Source: CAWUKT01 sp963923035
GTDB lineage: Bacteria; Bacteroidota; Bacteroidia; J057; JADKCL01
Direction: 5' to 3'
Length of the DNA stretch: 24,627 nt
NCBI GenBank assembly: GCA_963923035.1
Contig: CAWUKT010000098.1
Location: 1 to 24,627, forward strand
The position numbers and the translations under genes were made by a program. The stretch's first letter is position 1, and the number at the start of each line of letters is the position of its first letter. The notes below the pieces were generated by a model. It saw only the letters and a program-made list of their open reading frames with translations, was not told the DNA's origin and did no database searches. Positions 1-7,348 of the stretch are shown piece by piece.

Positions 1-105
1 CATCGCGGTCGGGAACCGCGGCATCGCGGTCCCGGCCCGCGGCATCGCAGTTCAGAACTCGGCCATCCGAGTCGCAGACTCGGAAATCGCAGTTCCGAAC
101 TCGGC
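1..105. repeat. Tandem array of five 21-bp palindromic units, open at the left edge
   Basis: Five consecutive 21-bp units start at 1, 22, 43, 64 and 85, and a decayed sixth may follow at 106-126. Each begins with (C/A)ATC and carries a palindrome centred on its 12th base. Stem sequences differ but stay complementary: CGCGGT/ACCGCG in unit 1, CGCGG/CCGCG in unit 2, AGTTC/GAACT in units 3 and 5, and TCCGAGTC/GACTCGGA around GCA in unit 4. One frame on the plus strand stays open from base 2 to a TAA at 155-157 and reads as a degenerate heptapeptide (IAVxNSA-like). The array could therefore be the tail of a repeat-bearing gene whose stop abuts an ATG at 158, or an intergenic repeat. I cannot decide between these because the left side is missing. 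Confidence 0.75.
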
Positions 106-196
106 CCACCGCACAGTGACGGCCCCCAAAGCATTCCCCCACTCCCCATTTCCATAAATGCCGAAACCCTCCTCCCTCCTTCCCGGTTATACCCCC

Positions 197-865
197 ATGT
201 CGACACCCCTCGCCCACCGCAGCCGCCAGGAGATATTGGACCTGCCCCGCTTCCACCGGACCACCTTCGTCAATGGACTCAGTGGCTTCAAATCCGTCGC
301 CTTGTGTGGCACCACCTCCCCCGACGGCCTGACCAACCTGTCCATCATATCGTCCATCGTGCATGTGGGCGCGAATCCGCCTTATATGGGCATGGTCATC
401 CGGCCGCATACCGTGCCGCGCCATACCCTGGAAAACCTGCTGGCAACGGGAGAATTTACCCTGAACCATATCCGCGAAGACTTTTACCAGGCGGCCCACC
501 AGACCGCAGCCCGTTACGAGCAATCGGAATTTGAGGGAGCGGGCTTGACGGAATGGTATTCGGAGACGCTCAAGGCGCCCTACGTCGCGGAGAGCCACAT
601 CCGGATTGGCTTGAAATACGTGGAACGGCACGACATGCTGAACGGGACCATATTTGTGGTGGGGGCGGTCGAAGAGGTATGGTACCCGGAGGCGGCGCTC
701 CAAGCGGATGGCTACCTGGATTTGCAGGCGGCGGGGACGGTGACGGTGGCGACTCTGGATGCGTATCACCGGACCGAGAAGATTGGGCGGATGGCGTATG
801 CCAAGCCCGATTTACCACCGCGGGAGATTGGATGGGATGGGACGAAAAAAGAGGCGGGGAAATAG
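197..865 (+). CDS. Flavin reductase-like (FMN-binding split-barrel) protein
   Basis: The product resembles the flavin reductase-like domain family of FMN-binding split-barrel proteins, which reduce or bind flavin in the cytosol. The N-terminal half shows the family pattern: NGLSGFKSVALCGT, then SPDGLTNLSIISS, then NPPYMGMVIRP and VPRHTLEN, a core that typically contacts FMN. The C-terminal part (HIRIGLKYVER, GTIFVVGAVEEVW) matches the second barrel half. I chose the ATG at 197, 222 aa, because the extra 13 residues from the upstream ATG at 158 (MPKPSSLLPGYTP) look unlike coding sequence. That upstream ATG directly follows a TAA and remains possible. The gene converges on the membrane hydroxylase gene, with only 5 bp between the two stop codons and no clear terminator. 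The exact substrate is unknown. Confidence 0.85.
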   Translation: MSTPLAHRSRQEILDLPRFHRTTFVNGLSGFKSVALCGTTSPDGLTNLSIISSIVHVGANPPYMGMVIRPHTVPRHTLENLLATGEFTLNHIREDFYQAAHQTAARYEQSEFEGAGLTEWYSETLKAPYVAESHIRIGLKYVERHDMLNGTIFVVGAVEEVWYPEAALQADGYLDLQAAGTVTVATLDAYHRTEKIGRMAYAKPDLPPREIGWDGTKKEAGK

Positions 866-870
866 ACGGG

Positions 871-2148
871 TCAAACCCTTTGGGACCACCTCCAGCGGGG
901 TTTCAGGCCCATCGGGGGAACAACCCGCCCCCCATCGATCCCCCACAACAGGTACACAACTGATATTCCCGTCAGCAGGCAGACCAGCGCCGTAATGCCC
1001 CCTATCCAATCCGCTATTTCGGCCCGTTGCAGGACTTCAATGAGCAATCCTCCCATCAGGACATTGCGCCCCACCTCCCCCAGCAGGGCCCATTTCCTTG
1101 CCTCCAACAGACCCGCAACATTGATCCCCAATCCAAACAACAGCGCACCAAAAGCGAGCAGTTCCAGCCCGGTGGTCTTGACCAAATGGGCCTCGAAGCG
1201 GAGCAAAAAGAACCACCAGACGACTTGCCCCGCCGTATAGATCCGCGCATGTTTCAATTTTCGGGAATGTAGGTTCCACTCTTCCTCCACGGTGAGGAAG
1301 TCCTCCTCCCGCCTTTCATAGTACATCGGGAGCCCATCCTGCCGCCATTGCAGGGGCAGGAACCAAACTGTCACCATGTCGATGTAGCGGGGGGCCTCCA
1401 GGGTTGCGATCCAGAGGCCCTCGAAGTACTGAAAATTAAAAAAGGGGAGACACTGGTCTTCCGGCCGCGGATTCACGCCGTAATAGACTTCATCGACTTC
1501 GGGGGCAAAGGTCCCGAAGAGTCGGTCCCAGACAATGAAGCATTCCGAGAAGTTCCGGTCGATATACTGCGGATTGACAGCGTGGTGGACGCGGACATGA
1601 GCGGGCGTAACCAATACCTTTCCCATTCCCCTCAAGGCTTTTATTTCCACCAGTTGCAGCAAGGTCCCCACTCCGATGTGAACAAATGCGACGGAGATGA
1701 CGGTTTCAGGCGAAAATCCCAAGGCCACGAAGACCCAATTGAAGAGGAAGAGTTGAAGGACTTTCGACAGAATCTTACTGCGCAGGCCCAACAACAGGTT
1801 CTGGCCGGTCGTGGAGTGGTAAGTAATGTGCCCGGCCCAGAGCACATTTAGGGTGTGGCTGAGCCGGTGGTAGAGATAGGCCACGAGGTCAACCGCCACA
1901 AACAGGAGCAGGACCGTGTACCAGGCGGTCGGAATTTGGGTGATCGCATGTTCCCCCAACCAGCGGTAGAGCTCCATCGTCACCACCAACAAAGCGGTAA
2001 ACAGGCATTGCGCGGCGATTCCCAGGACCATGTTCCTGAAGAGCCCCCGGCGATTCGGATAGGCCTTGTCCAACCAGCAACCGGTCATGAATTCGAGGGC
2101 CATCTGCCCGAACAGCAGGAATTCAAAGGTCAGGAGTAGCGTTGTCAT
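871..2148 (-). CDS. Alkylglycerol monooxygenase-like / sterol desaturase-family membrane di-iron hydroxylase
   Basis: This is a 425-aa polytopic inner-membrane protein of the fatty acid hydroxylase superfamily. The His clusters expected for a di-iron site are visible: DLVAYLYHRLSH (H94, H98), HITYHS (H107, H111) and TPAHVRVHH (H184, H188, H189). They are followed by NPQYIDRNF and IVWDRLFGTF. The last block closely matches the alkylglycerol monooxygenase branch, so ether-lipid or fatty-chain oxidation is a reasonable inference, but the substrate is unproven. The third motif carries V where HxxHH has its first His; a His sits one residue earlier. A hydrophobic C-terminal region (about 305-405) extends beyond the catalytic core. 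The frame is open upstream; I took the ATG at 2148 because the region before the ATG at 2193 is not protein-like. The 2193 start (MPSFSFALIL) cannot be excluded. Confidence 0.85.
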   Translation of the reverse strand: MTTLLLTFEFLLFGQMALEFMTGCWLDKAYPNRRGLFRNMVLGIAAQCLFTALLVVTMELYRWLGEHAITQIPTAWYTVLLLFVAVDLVAYLYHRLSHTLNVLWAGHITYHSTTGQNLLLGLRSKILSKVLQLFLFNWVFVALGFSPETVISVAFVHIGVGTLLQLVEIKALRGMGKVLVTPAHVRVHHAVNPQYIDRNFSECFIVWDRLFGTFAPEVDEVYYGVNPRPEDQCLPFFNFQYFEGLWIATLEAPRYIDMVTVWFLPLQWRQDGLPMYYERREEDFLTVEEEWNLHSRKLKHARIYTAGQVVWWFFLLRFEAHLVKTTGLELLAFGALLFGLGINVAGLLEARKWALLGEVGRNVLMGGLLIEVLQRAEIADWIGGITALVCLLTGISVVYLLWGIDGGRVVPPMGLKPRWRWSQRV

Positions 2149-2580
2149 ATCGGTATGAGGAAATAGGATCAGGGCAAACGAAAAAGAGGGCATCCACCAT
2201 TTTGTGCGCACCAATAAATCCGGGGGAAATGGGCGTATTGACCATGAAGAACCGGGTTCAATGCTTGACAAAGGGGGAACGGGGGAAAGGTCTACCTTTT
2301 CGGCCTTGTCCGCGGATACATATCGGCAGAAACTGCGCCGCCGCCCATCCAATAAATCCACAGCTTTCTGTCCAAAGACGGCCTTGCCCCTGTTCTTTCA
2401 CGGGCTCAGCTGCTTGCCATGATCAACATGTGGGGCCCAGAATCTCGGGGCACATGACGAATTCAGGTCGGTCCTTATTTAATTGGGAAAAAGGTCGGTG
2501 AGTTTGTGGGGATTGAAGAAAGGAAATGGGTCTTGGGAGAGCAATGGTCCCGGGGAAAAGACTGGGGAATGAGAATGGGA
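2149..2580. other. Intergenic region, no gene recognised
   Basis: This 432-bp stretch separates the start of the hydroxylase gene from the end of the upstream lipoprotein gene, both on the minus strand. It should contain the hydroxylase promoter, but I find no good TTG/TAnnTTTG pair and no convincing intrinsic terminator. Open frames inside it have low-complexity, Pro/Thr-rich translations and look spurious. Confidence 0.4.
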
Positions 2581-3771
2581 TCAGAGCGTGGTGAGCAGCG
2601 CCCGGATGGCCATTGAAGTGGCCAGGTGGGGGTCGTTTTCTTTGTTGGGGGCGCCGTTGGGATTGGAAAATGAGCCGTCGGGGAGTTGTTCGGCAATGAG
2701 AAAATCAACCAATTCAGCCTGCCAGTCCATTGCGGGCTGCAACTCCGCGTAGGCTTCGGCCCGGACCATGATGTGGTAGTACTTCATGACCAATTGCCAC
2801 TGCTGGACGGTTTGGTGGGGAATGCCCTCGGGATAGTCCCAGCGGTGGCTCTTCAGCAACCATTCTCCCGCTTCTGTCCCCTCTTTTCCCAAGGCCCGCT
2901 CCGCCAAATACCCATCCGCCGTGGCCGTCGCATAGCTGTACACCGGATCCGCGCCCAAACTGTCCTCGCCCCCCTTGTTCAAATCGGCCTGCATCGGAGA
3001 ATAGACATAGCCGCCGTCGAATTCCTTCTGGTTCAGCTCCAGGAGCCCGGTCCCGATGCTGTCCGCCTCGGGATGACCCTGCAAGCGGCGCAAAAACAGG
3101 CTGGCCTGTTCATCGATGTCCCCATTGAGCTTCCCGGCGACCTCCAATGCCTGGAGGACCTTCCGGGTATGGGACAGGTCCACATGCCCCACCTGACCGT
3201 CCATCAGGACGGTCTCGCCGAATCCCCAGCCGCCGTAGGCGCCGTGGCTGCGTTCCTGCCCCCGCTCCAGCCCAAATTGTTGGTCCAGCAGGTAGCCGCT
3301 CATCTTCCCGATCAGCGCGTCGTCTTCCGGTTCGCCGTGGTAGACGAAGATTTTCAGGGCGTAGGCCGTCGCGTAATTGGGATACTCGAGGATATGGGGA
3401 TCGTGCAGGCCGAGCGCGCCGTCGGAATTGGTATGGTCGCGGAGAAATTGCAGCCCCGCGGCCTTTTGGTCGGCGGTGGGCCGGTAAATGCTGTCGGGAA
3501 TGGCCAGCAGCGCGTCCAACGCGAAGGCGGAAGACACTTGCCCTCCCTTCAGGAGGCCGTGGTGCTGGCTGTGCCAGCCGCCATCTTCCGACTGCTGCGC
3601 CCACAGGTACGTGGCCGCCCGCTGAAGGGCCTGACCAGCAGGGCTCTGGGGATCCGGCTCGGATTGGCAGCCCAGCAGCCAGCTGAACAAAAACAGGCCC
3701 GAAACCAGTCGCAGGACCAGTTTCGGGCTTGGTTTACACACGGTGTTTCGTTGGGCAGTAAGGATGGGCAC
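2581..3771 (-). CDS. Lipoprotein with squalene-cyclase-like alpha/alpha-toroid fold
   Basis: This is a 396-aa predicted lipoprotein. The hydrophobic segment LVSGLFLFSWLLGC ends in an LLGC lipobox with Cys35. The mature part looks like a prenyltransferase/squalene-cyclase-like alpha/alpha toroid: repeated helical pairs with QW-type turns such as QQSEDGGW (59-66), and near the C-terminus EQLPDGSFSN, followed by the helix LATSMAIRALL. The DxDD acid motif of true squalene-hopene cyclases is not seen, so cyclase activity is doubtful. A periplasmic or surface binding role is equally possible. The start is a GTG at 3771 (a second in-frame GTG at 3741 also gives a good signal peptide). It lies 5 nt after the stop of the neighbouring toroid gene, which argues for one transcript and coupled translation. 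Confidence 0.75.
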   Translation of the reverse strand: MPILTAQRNTVCKPSPKLVLRLVSGLFLFSWLLGCQSEPDPQSPAGQALQRAATYLWAQQSEDGGWHSQHHGLLKGGQVSSAFALDALLAIPDSIYRPTADQKAAGLQFLRDHTNSDGALGLHDPHILEYPNYATAYALKIFVYHGEPEDDALIGKMSGYLLDQQFGLERGQERSHGAYGGWGFGETVLMDGQVGHVDLSHTRKVLQALEVAGKLNGDIDEQASLFLRRLQGHPEADSIGTGLLELNQKEFDGGYVYSPMQADLNKGGEDSLGADPVYSYATATADGYLAERALGKEGTEAGEWLLKSHRWDYPEGIPHQTVQQWQLVMKYYHIMVRAEAYAELQPAMDWQAELVDFLIAEQLPDGSFSNPNGAPNKENDPHLATSMAIRALLTTL

Positions 3772-3776
3772 TGGGA

Positions 3777-5102
3777 TTATTCCTGGTCATTGATTTGAGC
3801 AAGATATTCCACATCGCGGTCCGTTGCAAGTGTCATGATCACTGCCGCCGTGCAGAATACCGGGCTCGTGATGCAGTGGTGGCCGGACCAGCTGCCATCC
3901 TGGTTCTGAATTTTTTCCAGGCGCTCATTCATTTTCTCATTCCAGCTCGTCCACGCATCTCCACCCGTAATGACGAGGGATTCGCTGGTCATCATATAGC
4001 TGATGAACTCTTCGCCGCCGTTGTTGCCAAAGCCGGAGAGGACATCGTCCCGCTGCAATTGCTGGATGGTGGCTTCATTCGTGGTATAATCGCCCGCCCA
4101 TTCTTCGGCATCGGCATCTTCGAGGCCGGCGATCTGGAGGTTGCGGGAATTGATTTCCGCATTGGGCTCCAATTTGCCTTCTTCCTTGGCCTTCTCGATG
4201 ACCTTCTCGGCGCGACGGGCATTCATGGCAGAGGCGCGGTTGGAGGAGGAAATGGCGTACAGGTCAATGCCAGCCGCGGCATCGGTGCTCACCTTGCCCG
4301 TCTTGGAATCAAAATTCTTCCGCTGGTAGCTCCGGGAACGCTTCAATTTGTCTTTGTTGACCTTCACTCCATTGTTGTCGGCCTGCTCGAGGGCACTGTT
4401 GGCCATGGAGGACTGGAGGACACCTGCCCAGGTACCGCCCTGGATGGAGCCATCGTCGTTTTGCTGGGCCTCAATGACCTGCACGCAGATACTCACCCCG
4501 TTCTTGATCCGCTCGTTGAGCTGGGTTTCCTGGGCGGTGAATTCCAGCATCCGGGTCAGGAACTGGGACGTAAAGGTCGCGTCAATATTGTAGCCCAATT
4601 TGGATTGGGGTTGGGTGCCTTTCTGGTTGGTAAAGGTGGTGGGATTTTTTCCCAGTCCTTCGACATGCTCCAACAGGTGGTTCAGGATGCCGCTGACTTG
4701 TTTCTGGTAAGGTCCGGACTTGTGGGTGCTGCCGGTGCGGACATAGGCGAGTCCGACGAGGGAGGTGGTGGCGGGATCGGTTTTCACGGCGTGGGGGTCC
4801 CGGACGTGCTGGGCGGAATGGAGTCCGGCTCCGTAGCCACCATTGGGAGCCTGGGCATTGGCCATCCACTGAAGGGCAGACATCATATAGGGGGGCAATG
4901 GCGCCGCGTTGTTCTTGATGTCGGATTCGATGGTGATCGGAACCTCATCGGGCTTTTCTGTCAGGGCCGCCATCTGAATGGGCTGGCCTTCATTTTCATT
5001 CACCGTCAATACGTCCTGACGCATATCAACGATGTACCACACGGCTCCGGCTCCGAGCACAAAGGCGACCAGGGCAACGATAATCAATCTTCTTGTCTTC
5101 AT
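3777..5102 (-). CDS. Membrane-anchored alpha/alpha-toroid (squalene cyclase-like) protein
   Basis: This 441-aa protein begins MKTRRL and has one N-terminal membrane segment (about 6-25), so the rest is probably extracytoplasmic. Residues 70-430 have toroid-like helical hairpins with turn motifs: NAQAPNGGYGAG near 82, DDGSIQGGTWAG in the middle, and QNQDGSWSG followed by HHCITSPVFC and a TAAVIMTL helix at the C-terminus. These match the prenyltransferase/squalene oxidase repeat style. No terpene cyclase DxDD motif is seen. The H408/H409/C410/C417 cluster is a possible metal or redox site, which is inference only. A longer in-frame N-terminus exists but its extra residues do not look coding. 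The gene is immediately upstream of a second toroid lipoprotein and 108 bp downstream of the DUF2752 gene. Confidence 0.7.
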   Translation of the reverse strand: MKTRRLIIVALVAFVLGAGAVWYIVDMRQDVLTVNENEGQPIQMAALTEKPDEVPITIESDIKNNAAPLPPYMMSALQWMANAQAPNGGYGAGLHSAQHVRDPHAVKTDPATTSLVGLAYVRTGSTHKSGPYQKQVSGILNHLLEHVEGLGKNPTTFTNQKGTQPQSKLGYNIDATFTSQFLTRMLEFTAQETQLNERIKNGVSICVQVIEAQQNDDGSIQGGTWAGVLQSSMANSALEQADNNGVKVNKDKLKRSRSYQRKNFDSKTGKVSTDAAAGIDLYAISSSNRASAMNARRAEKVIEKAKEEGKLEPNAEINSRNLQIAGLEDADAEEWAGDYTTNEATIQQLQRDDVLSGFGNNGGEEFISYMMTSESLVITGGDAWTSWNEKMNERLEKIQNQDGSWSGHHCITSPVFCTAAVIMTLATDRDVEYLAQINDQE

Positions 5103-5210
5103 AATGGATAGTTTTTGGAGTGAATTCAATGGTACAGATGCTGGGTTTTGCCGGAATGGTGTGTGGGGCGGAAAAATTCCACACTTTTTTTTCAAAAAAA
5201 CTCCAAAAAC
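5103..5210. repeat. Gap bracketed by an 11-bp inverted repeat, with an A/T homopolymer block
   Basis: AGTTTTTGGAG at 5110-5120 is exactly inverted as CTCCAAAAACT at 5201-5211. The intervening bases include eight T, one C and seven A (5185-5200), unusual in this GC-rich DNA. A weak GTGTGG/CCACAC stem is also present. The region lies between the DUF2752 stop and the start of the membrane-anchored toroid gene, so it may hold that gene's promoter or leader. No clear promoter is recognised. Confidence 0.5.
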
Positions 5211-5645
5211 TCAGATGAGATTGCGCAGGATCCACCAACCAATGATGAGAAAAAGGGCCGTAAATATGGCTACGCGGCCGAAAACATAGGTACGGAACCA
5301 GGTCCGGCGACTCCCGATGGGCAGGATATATTCGACGGTCAGTCCGAGTAAAATATAGGGCAGGCCCAGGACGAAGAGCCAATTTTCGCGGAGGGCCTCT
5401 CCAATGCGCAGGTGGACGAGGTGGTGGGACGCGCGCTGGCCGCCACAGCCGGGACAGTCGTAGCCCGTGGCGAATTTGATGGGACAGGCGAGGAAGCCTT
5501 TGTCGGAATACGGGTCCTGGAAATAAAAGTACAGGCCCCCTGCGATGAGTAGCAGGGGGCCGGCTATGAGGAGAATCCGGCGGAGCCGGGGATTAGCGTA
5601 GATCGGAGGTGGCGAGGACAAGGATAAATCCAAGGAGGTTGACAA
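5211..5645 (-). CDS. DUF2752 small membrane protein
   Basis: The 144-aa product carries the DUF2752 signature: ACPIKFATGYDCPGCGGQR, with Cys54, Cys64 and Cys67 and the following Arg. Three predicted membrane segments lie at about 23-42, 88-107 and 124-140. Its molecular function is not known; the CPxCG knuckle suggests a metal or thiol role, which is inference. Its only plausible ATG (5645) lies 53 nt inside the upstream GYF_2-CD225 gene in another frame, implying translational coupling. Pairing of DUF2752 with CD225-type proteins is familiar in Bacteroidota, which supports a shared membrane role. Confidence 0.85.
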   Translation of the reverse strand: MSTSLDLSLSSPPPIYANPRLRRILLIAGPLLLIAGGLYFYFQDPYSDKGFLACPIKFATGYDCPGCGGQRASHHLVHLRIGEALRENWLFVLGLPYILLGLTVEYILPIGSRRTWFRTYVFGRVAIFTALFLIIGWWILRNLI

Positions 5646-6093
5646 TCAGGCCCACCACGAAGGAAACGGTGACCCATTTACGAGCGTCTTCGGAAGCCTT
5701 GTCGGCCCCGGTATAATCGCCAGCCGCCCAGCAGGAATCCACTTTGGAGGCCGCGACGAGGGCCGGAATGGCGAAGGGCCAGCAGCAAAACAACAGGGTC
5801 AGGATACACTGGACCATGTAGTTCGGCGGCTTGGAATGGGGGCTCCGCGGCTTCTGCTGTTGTTGCTGGCCGCTGTACCCGCTGTAATTGGTCTGGGGAT
5901 TGTCCTTGGGGAGGGGCGGCGGCATTTCGTCGAAATATTCCTTCAATTCGGCCAGGCTGCTGGCAGCCGCCCAGTCGCCCATTCCTTCGGTCCATACCAA
6001 CGTATTGTGGTCGATGCCTTGCCCCTTGAGTTGTTCCAATGAGAAAGGACCGTACTTTTCACGTCCGTCGGTATAGAAATATTGTTTTTCCAT
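5593..6093 (-). CDS. GYF_2 (DUF4339) - CD225/dispanin membrane protein
   Basis: This 166-aa protein has two recognisable modules. Residues 1-54 form a GYF_2/DUF4339 domain (YFYTDGREKYGPFSLEQLK, then TLVWTEGMGDWAAA), usually a protein-interaction module. After a Pro/Gln-rich linker (57-90, including a Q5 run), residues 92-162 form a CD225/dispanin domain: a first membrane segment with CCWPFAIPALVAASKVD, a short loop GDYTGADKASEDARKW, and a second membrane segment. The start at MEKQYFY (6093) is the natural domain boundary; longer in-frame extensions read into the divergent gene's territory. A TACTTTTA element on the minus strand, about 30 nt upstream, resembles a Bacteroidota -7 box. It is probably the first gene of the minus-strand cluster. 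Function is unassigned. Confidence 0.88.
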   Translation of the reverse strand: MEKQYFYTDGREKYGPFSLEQLKGQGIDHNTLVWTEGMGDWAAASSLAELKEYFDEMPPPLPKDNPQTNYSGYSGQQQQQKPRSPHSKPPNYMVQCILTLLFCCWPFAIPALVAASKVDSCWAAGDYTGADKASEDARKWVTVSFVVGLIVNLLGFILVLATSDLR

Positions 6094-6219
6094 GAATACA
6101 GGTTTTGTCTGATGAGGTATAAAAGTATGGAATAATTGGGAAAGATGGAGACAGTGGGGAAAAAATGCGTGCTGGCCCGGGAAGGCAAATCCAGCCCGCC
6201 GCAATCCTTCCAATTTCCC

Positions 6220-6227
6220 TATCTTCG
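6220..6227 (+). promoter_or_regulatory. Candidate -7 element for the cyclophilin/MORN operon
   Basis: TATCTTCG differs by one base from the Bacteroidota -7 consensus TAnnTTTG and ends 4 nt before the ATG at 6232, implying a leaderless or nearly leaderless message. No matching -33 TTG is present at the usual distance, so confidence is limited. Confidence 0.35.
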
Positions 6228-6231
6228 CGGG

Positions 6232-6591
6232 ATGGAAGCGCAAAAGGATGATATTTCCCAATTGCAATTGCGGTGGGCCCGGCTCATGGACCGGCTGAAC
6301 CAGCAATTTCGCAAGGTCCCGAATCTGGAAGCCATCTTGTTTTTGATCGGGGTGCGGGAGTTGGGAAAAGGAACACAGGAATGGACCAAAGAACAAAAGG
6401 TCGACCTGATGCACATCGCAATTTGTGCCATCCTCGCTCCAGCGGGCTATTTTGAGTTGACACACCTCGACCAGGAAGGCTGGCCCCACTACGAACCGCG
6501 GGAAGAGCTTCCCGCGGGCGACATCTTTTCCCAGGAAATATTCCTGAAATCGCACATTGTTGATTATTTTGCCGACATCTACGACATCTGA
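6232..6591 (+). CDS. Conserved small cytosolic protein of unknown function
   Basis: The predicted 119-aa product starts MEAQKDDISQ. It has no signal peptide and no membrane segment. A middle block, NLEAILFLIGVRELGKG, is followed by KEQKVDLMHIAICAIL, and the C-terminal part is aromatic and acidic (GYFELTHLDQEGWPHYE, IVDYFADIYDI). It resembles an uncharacterised protein found in Bacteroidota, but I cannot assign a function. The frame is open upstream to 6136, yet those residues look non-coding and the ATG at 6232 sits next to a promoter-like element. It is the first gene of a four-gene operon, with 5 nt to the next start, so it may relate to envelope protein folding. Confidence 0.7.
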   Translation: MEAQKDDISQLQLRWARLMDRLNQQFRKVPNLEAILFLIGVRELGKGTQEWTKEQKVDLMHIAICAILAPAGYFELTHLDQEGWPHYEPREELPAGDIFSQEIFLKSHIVDYFADIYDI

Positions 6592-6596
6592 TTGCT

Positions 6597-7328
6597 ATGC
6601 GGAATACCACCATTTTAGTTGCCCTTCTCCTTGCCCTCCCCCTCCTCGCTTCGGCCCAAAAGAAAAAGGTCAAGCCGGATGCCATCATCGTCACCGAATA
6701 CGGCAATATCAGCCTCGAACTCTTTGACGAGACGCCCAAGCACAAGGAAAATTTCCTCAAGCTGGCCAAGGAAGGCTTTTACGATGGGACGACCTTCCAC
6801 CGGGTCATCAAAGAATTTATGATCCAGGGCGGCGACCCCAATTCCAAGGACCCGGCCAAGAAGAAGTTGGCCGGTCAGGGTGGCCCCGGCTATACCCTCC
6901 CCGCCGAAATTCTCCCCGACCGCATCCACCAAAAAGGTGCCCTTGCCGCCGCCCGCCTCGGCGACCAGGTCAATCCGGACCGCAATTCTTCCGGCAGCCA
7001 GTTTTACATCGTGCAGGGCCGGACCTTCAGCGACAAAGAAATCAACAATTCTGAGCGCCGCATCGCGATGACGATGGGCCAGGAATTCAAATACACCGAG
7101 GAGCAAAAACACCTCTACCGCGAAGTCGGCGGCTCTCCCTGGCTCGACCAGCAGTACACCATCTACGGACAGGTCATTGACGGTATGGACATCATCGACA
7201 AGATCGGTGCCGTCACCACCCGCCCCGGCGATGTGCCGGTCAAGGATGTCGTCATTGTGGTCGTAGCAGGAAAAAAGAGCAAAAAAGGAGAGAAAAAACT
7301 CCAGCAAATGCTCGCTCCCACTGAATAA
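6597..7328 (+). CDS. Exported cyclophilin-type peptidyl-prolyl cis-trans isomerase
   Basis: This 243-aa cyclophilin has a signal peptide (MRNTTILVALLLALPLLASAQ) and probably acts in the periplasm on Xaa-Pro bonds. Active-site residues are present: FHRV with Arg69, FMIQGGD with Phe75 and Gln77, GSQFYIV with Gln135 and Phe136, and the YGQVIDGMDIIDKI strand. The canonical Trp is not obvious. Between the QFYIV strand and the YTIYGQV strand, residues of about 143-180 form a charged insertion absent from minimal bacterial cyclophilins. The C-terminus ends in a Lys-rich tail. A homologous exported cyclophilin follows 20 nt downstream, most simply explained by tandem duplication. Confidence 0.93.
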   Translation: MRNTTILVALLLALPLLASAQKKKVKPDAIIVTEYGNISLELFDETPKHKENFLKLAKEGFYDGTTFHRVIKEFMIQGGDPNSKDPAKKKLAGQGGPGYTLPAEILPDRIHQKGALAAARLGDQVNPDRNSSGSQFYIVQGRTFSDKEINNSERRIAMTMGQEFKYTEEQKHLYREVGGSPWLDQQYTIYGQVIDGMDIIDKIGAVTTRPGDVPVKDVVIVVVAGKKSKKGEKKLQQMLAPTE

Positions 7329-7348
7329 TCAACTTTCCGGACGGAACC

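Noticed and set aside
1..105. CRISPR array
   Set aside because: The units are contiguous 21-bp tandem repeats without spacers, and no cas genes are present.
553..963. Plus-strand frame overlapping the flavin reductase gene
   Set aside because: It is an out-of-frame reading of a well-supported gene, rich in Gly, Pro and Arg, and extends into the convergent hydroxylase gene.
2581..5102. Terpene (hopanoid) biosynthesis cluster
   Set aside because: Both toroid proteins have export signals and lack the DxDD motif, and no prenyl synthase or squalene synthase genes are nearby.
2686..5111. Long plus-strand frames (2686-3798, 3795-5111) opposite the toroid genes
   Set aside because: They are antisense to two recognisable proteins, and their translations lack motifs and look like Gly/Val/Leu-rich reverse readings.
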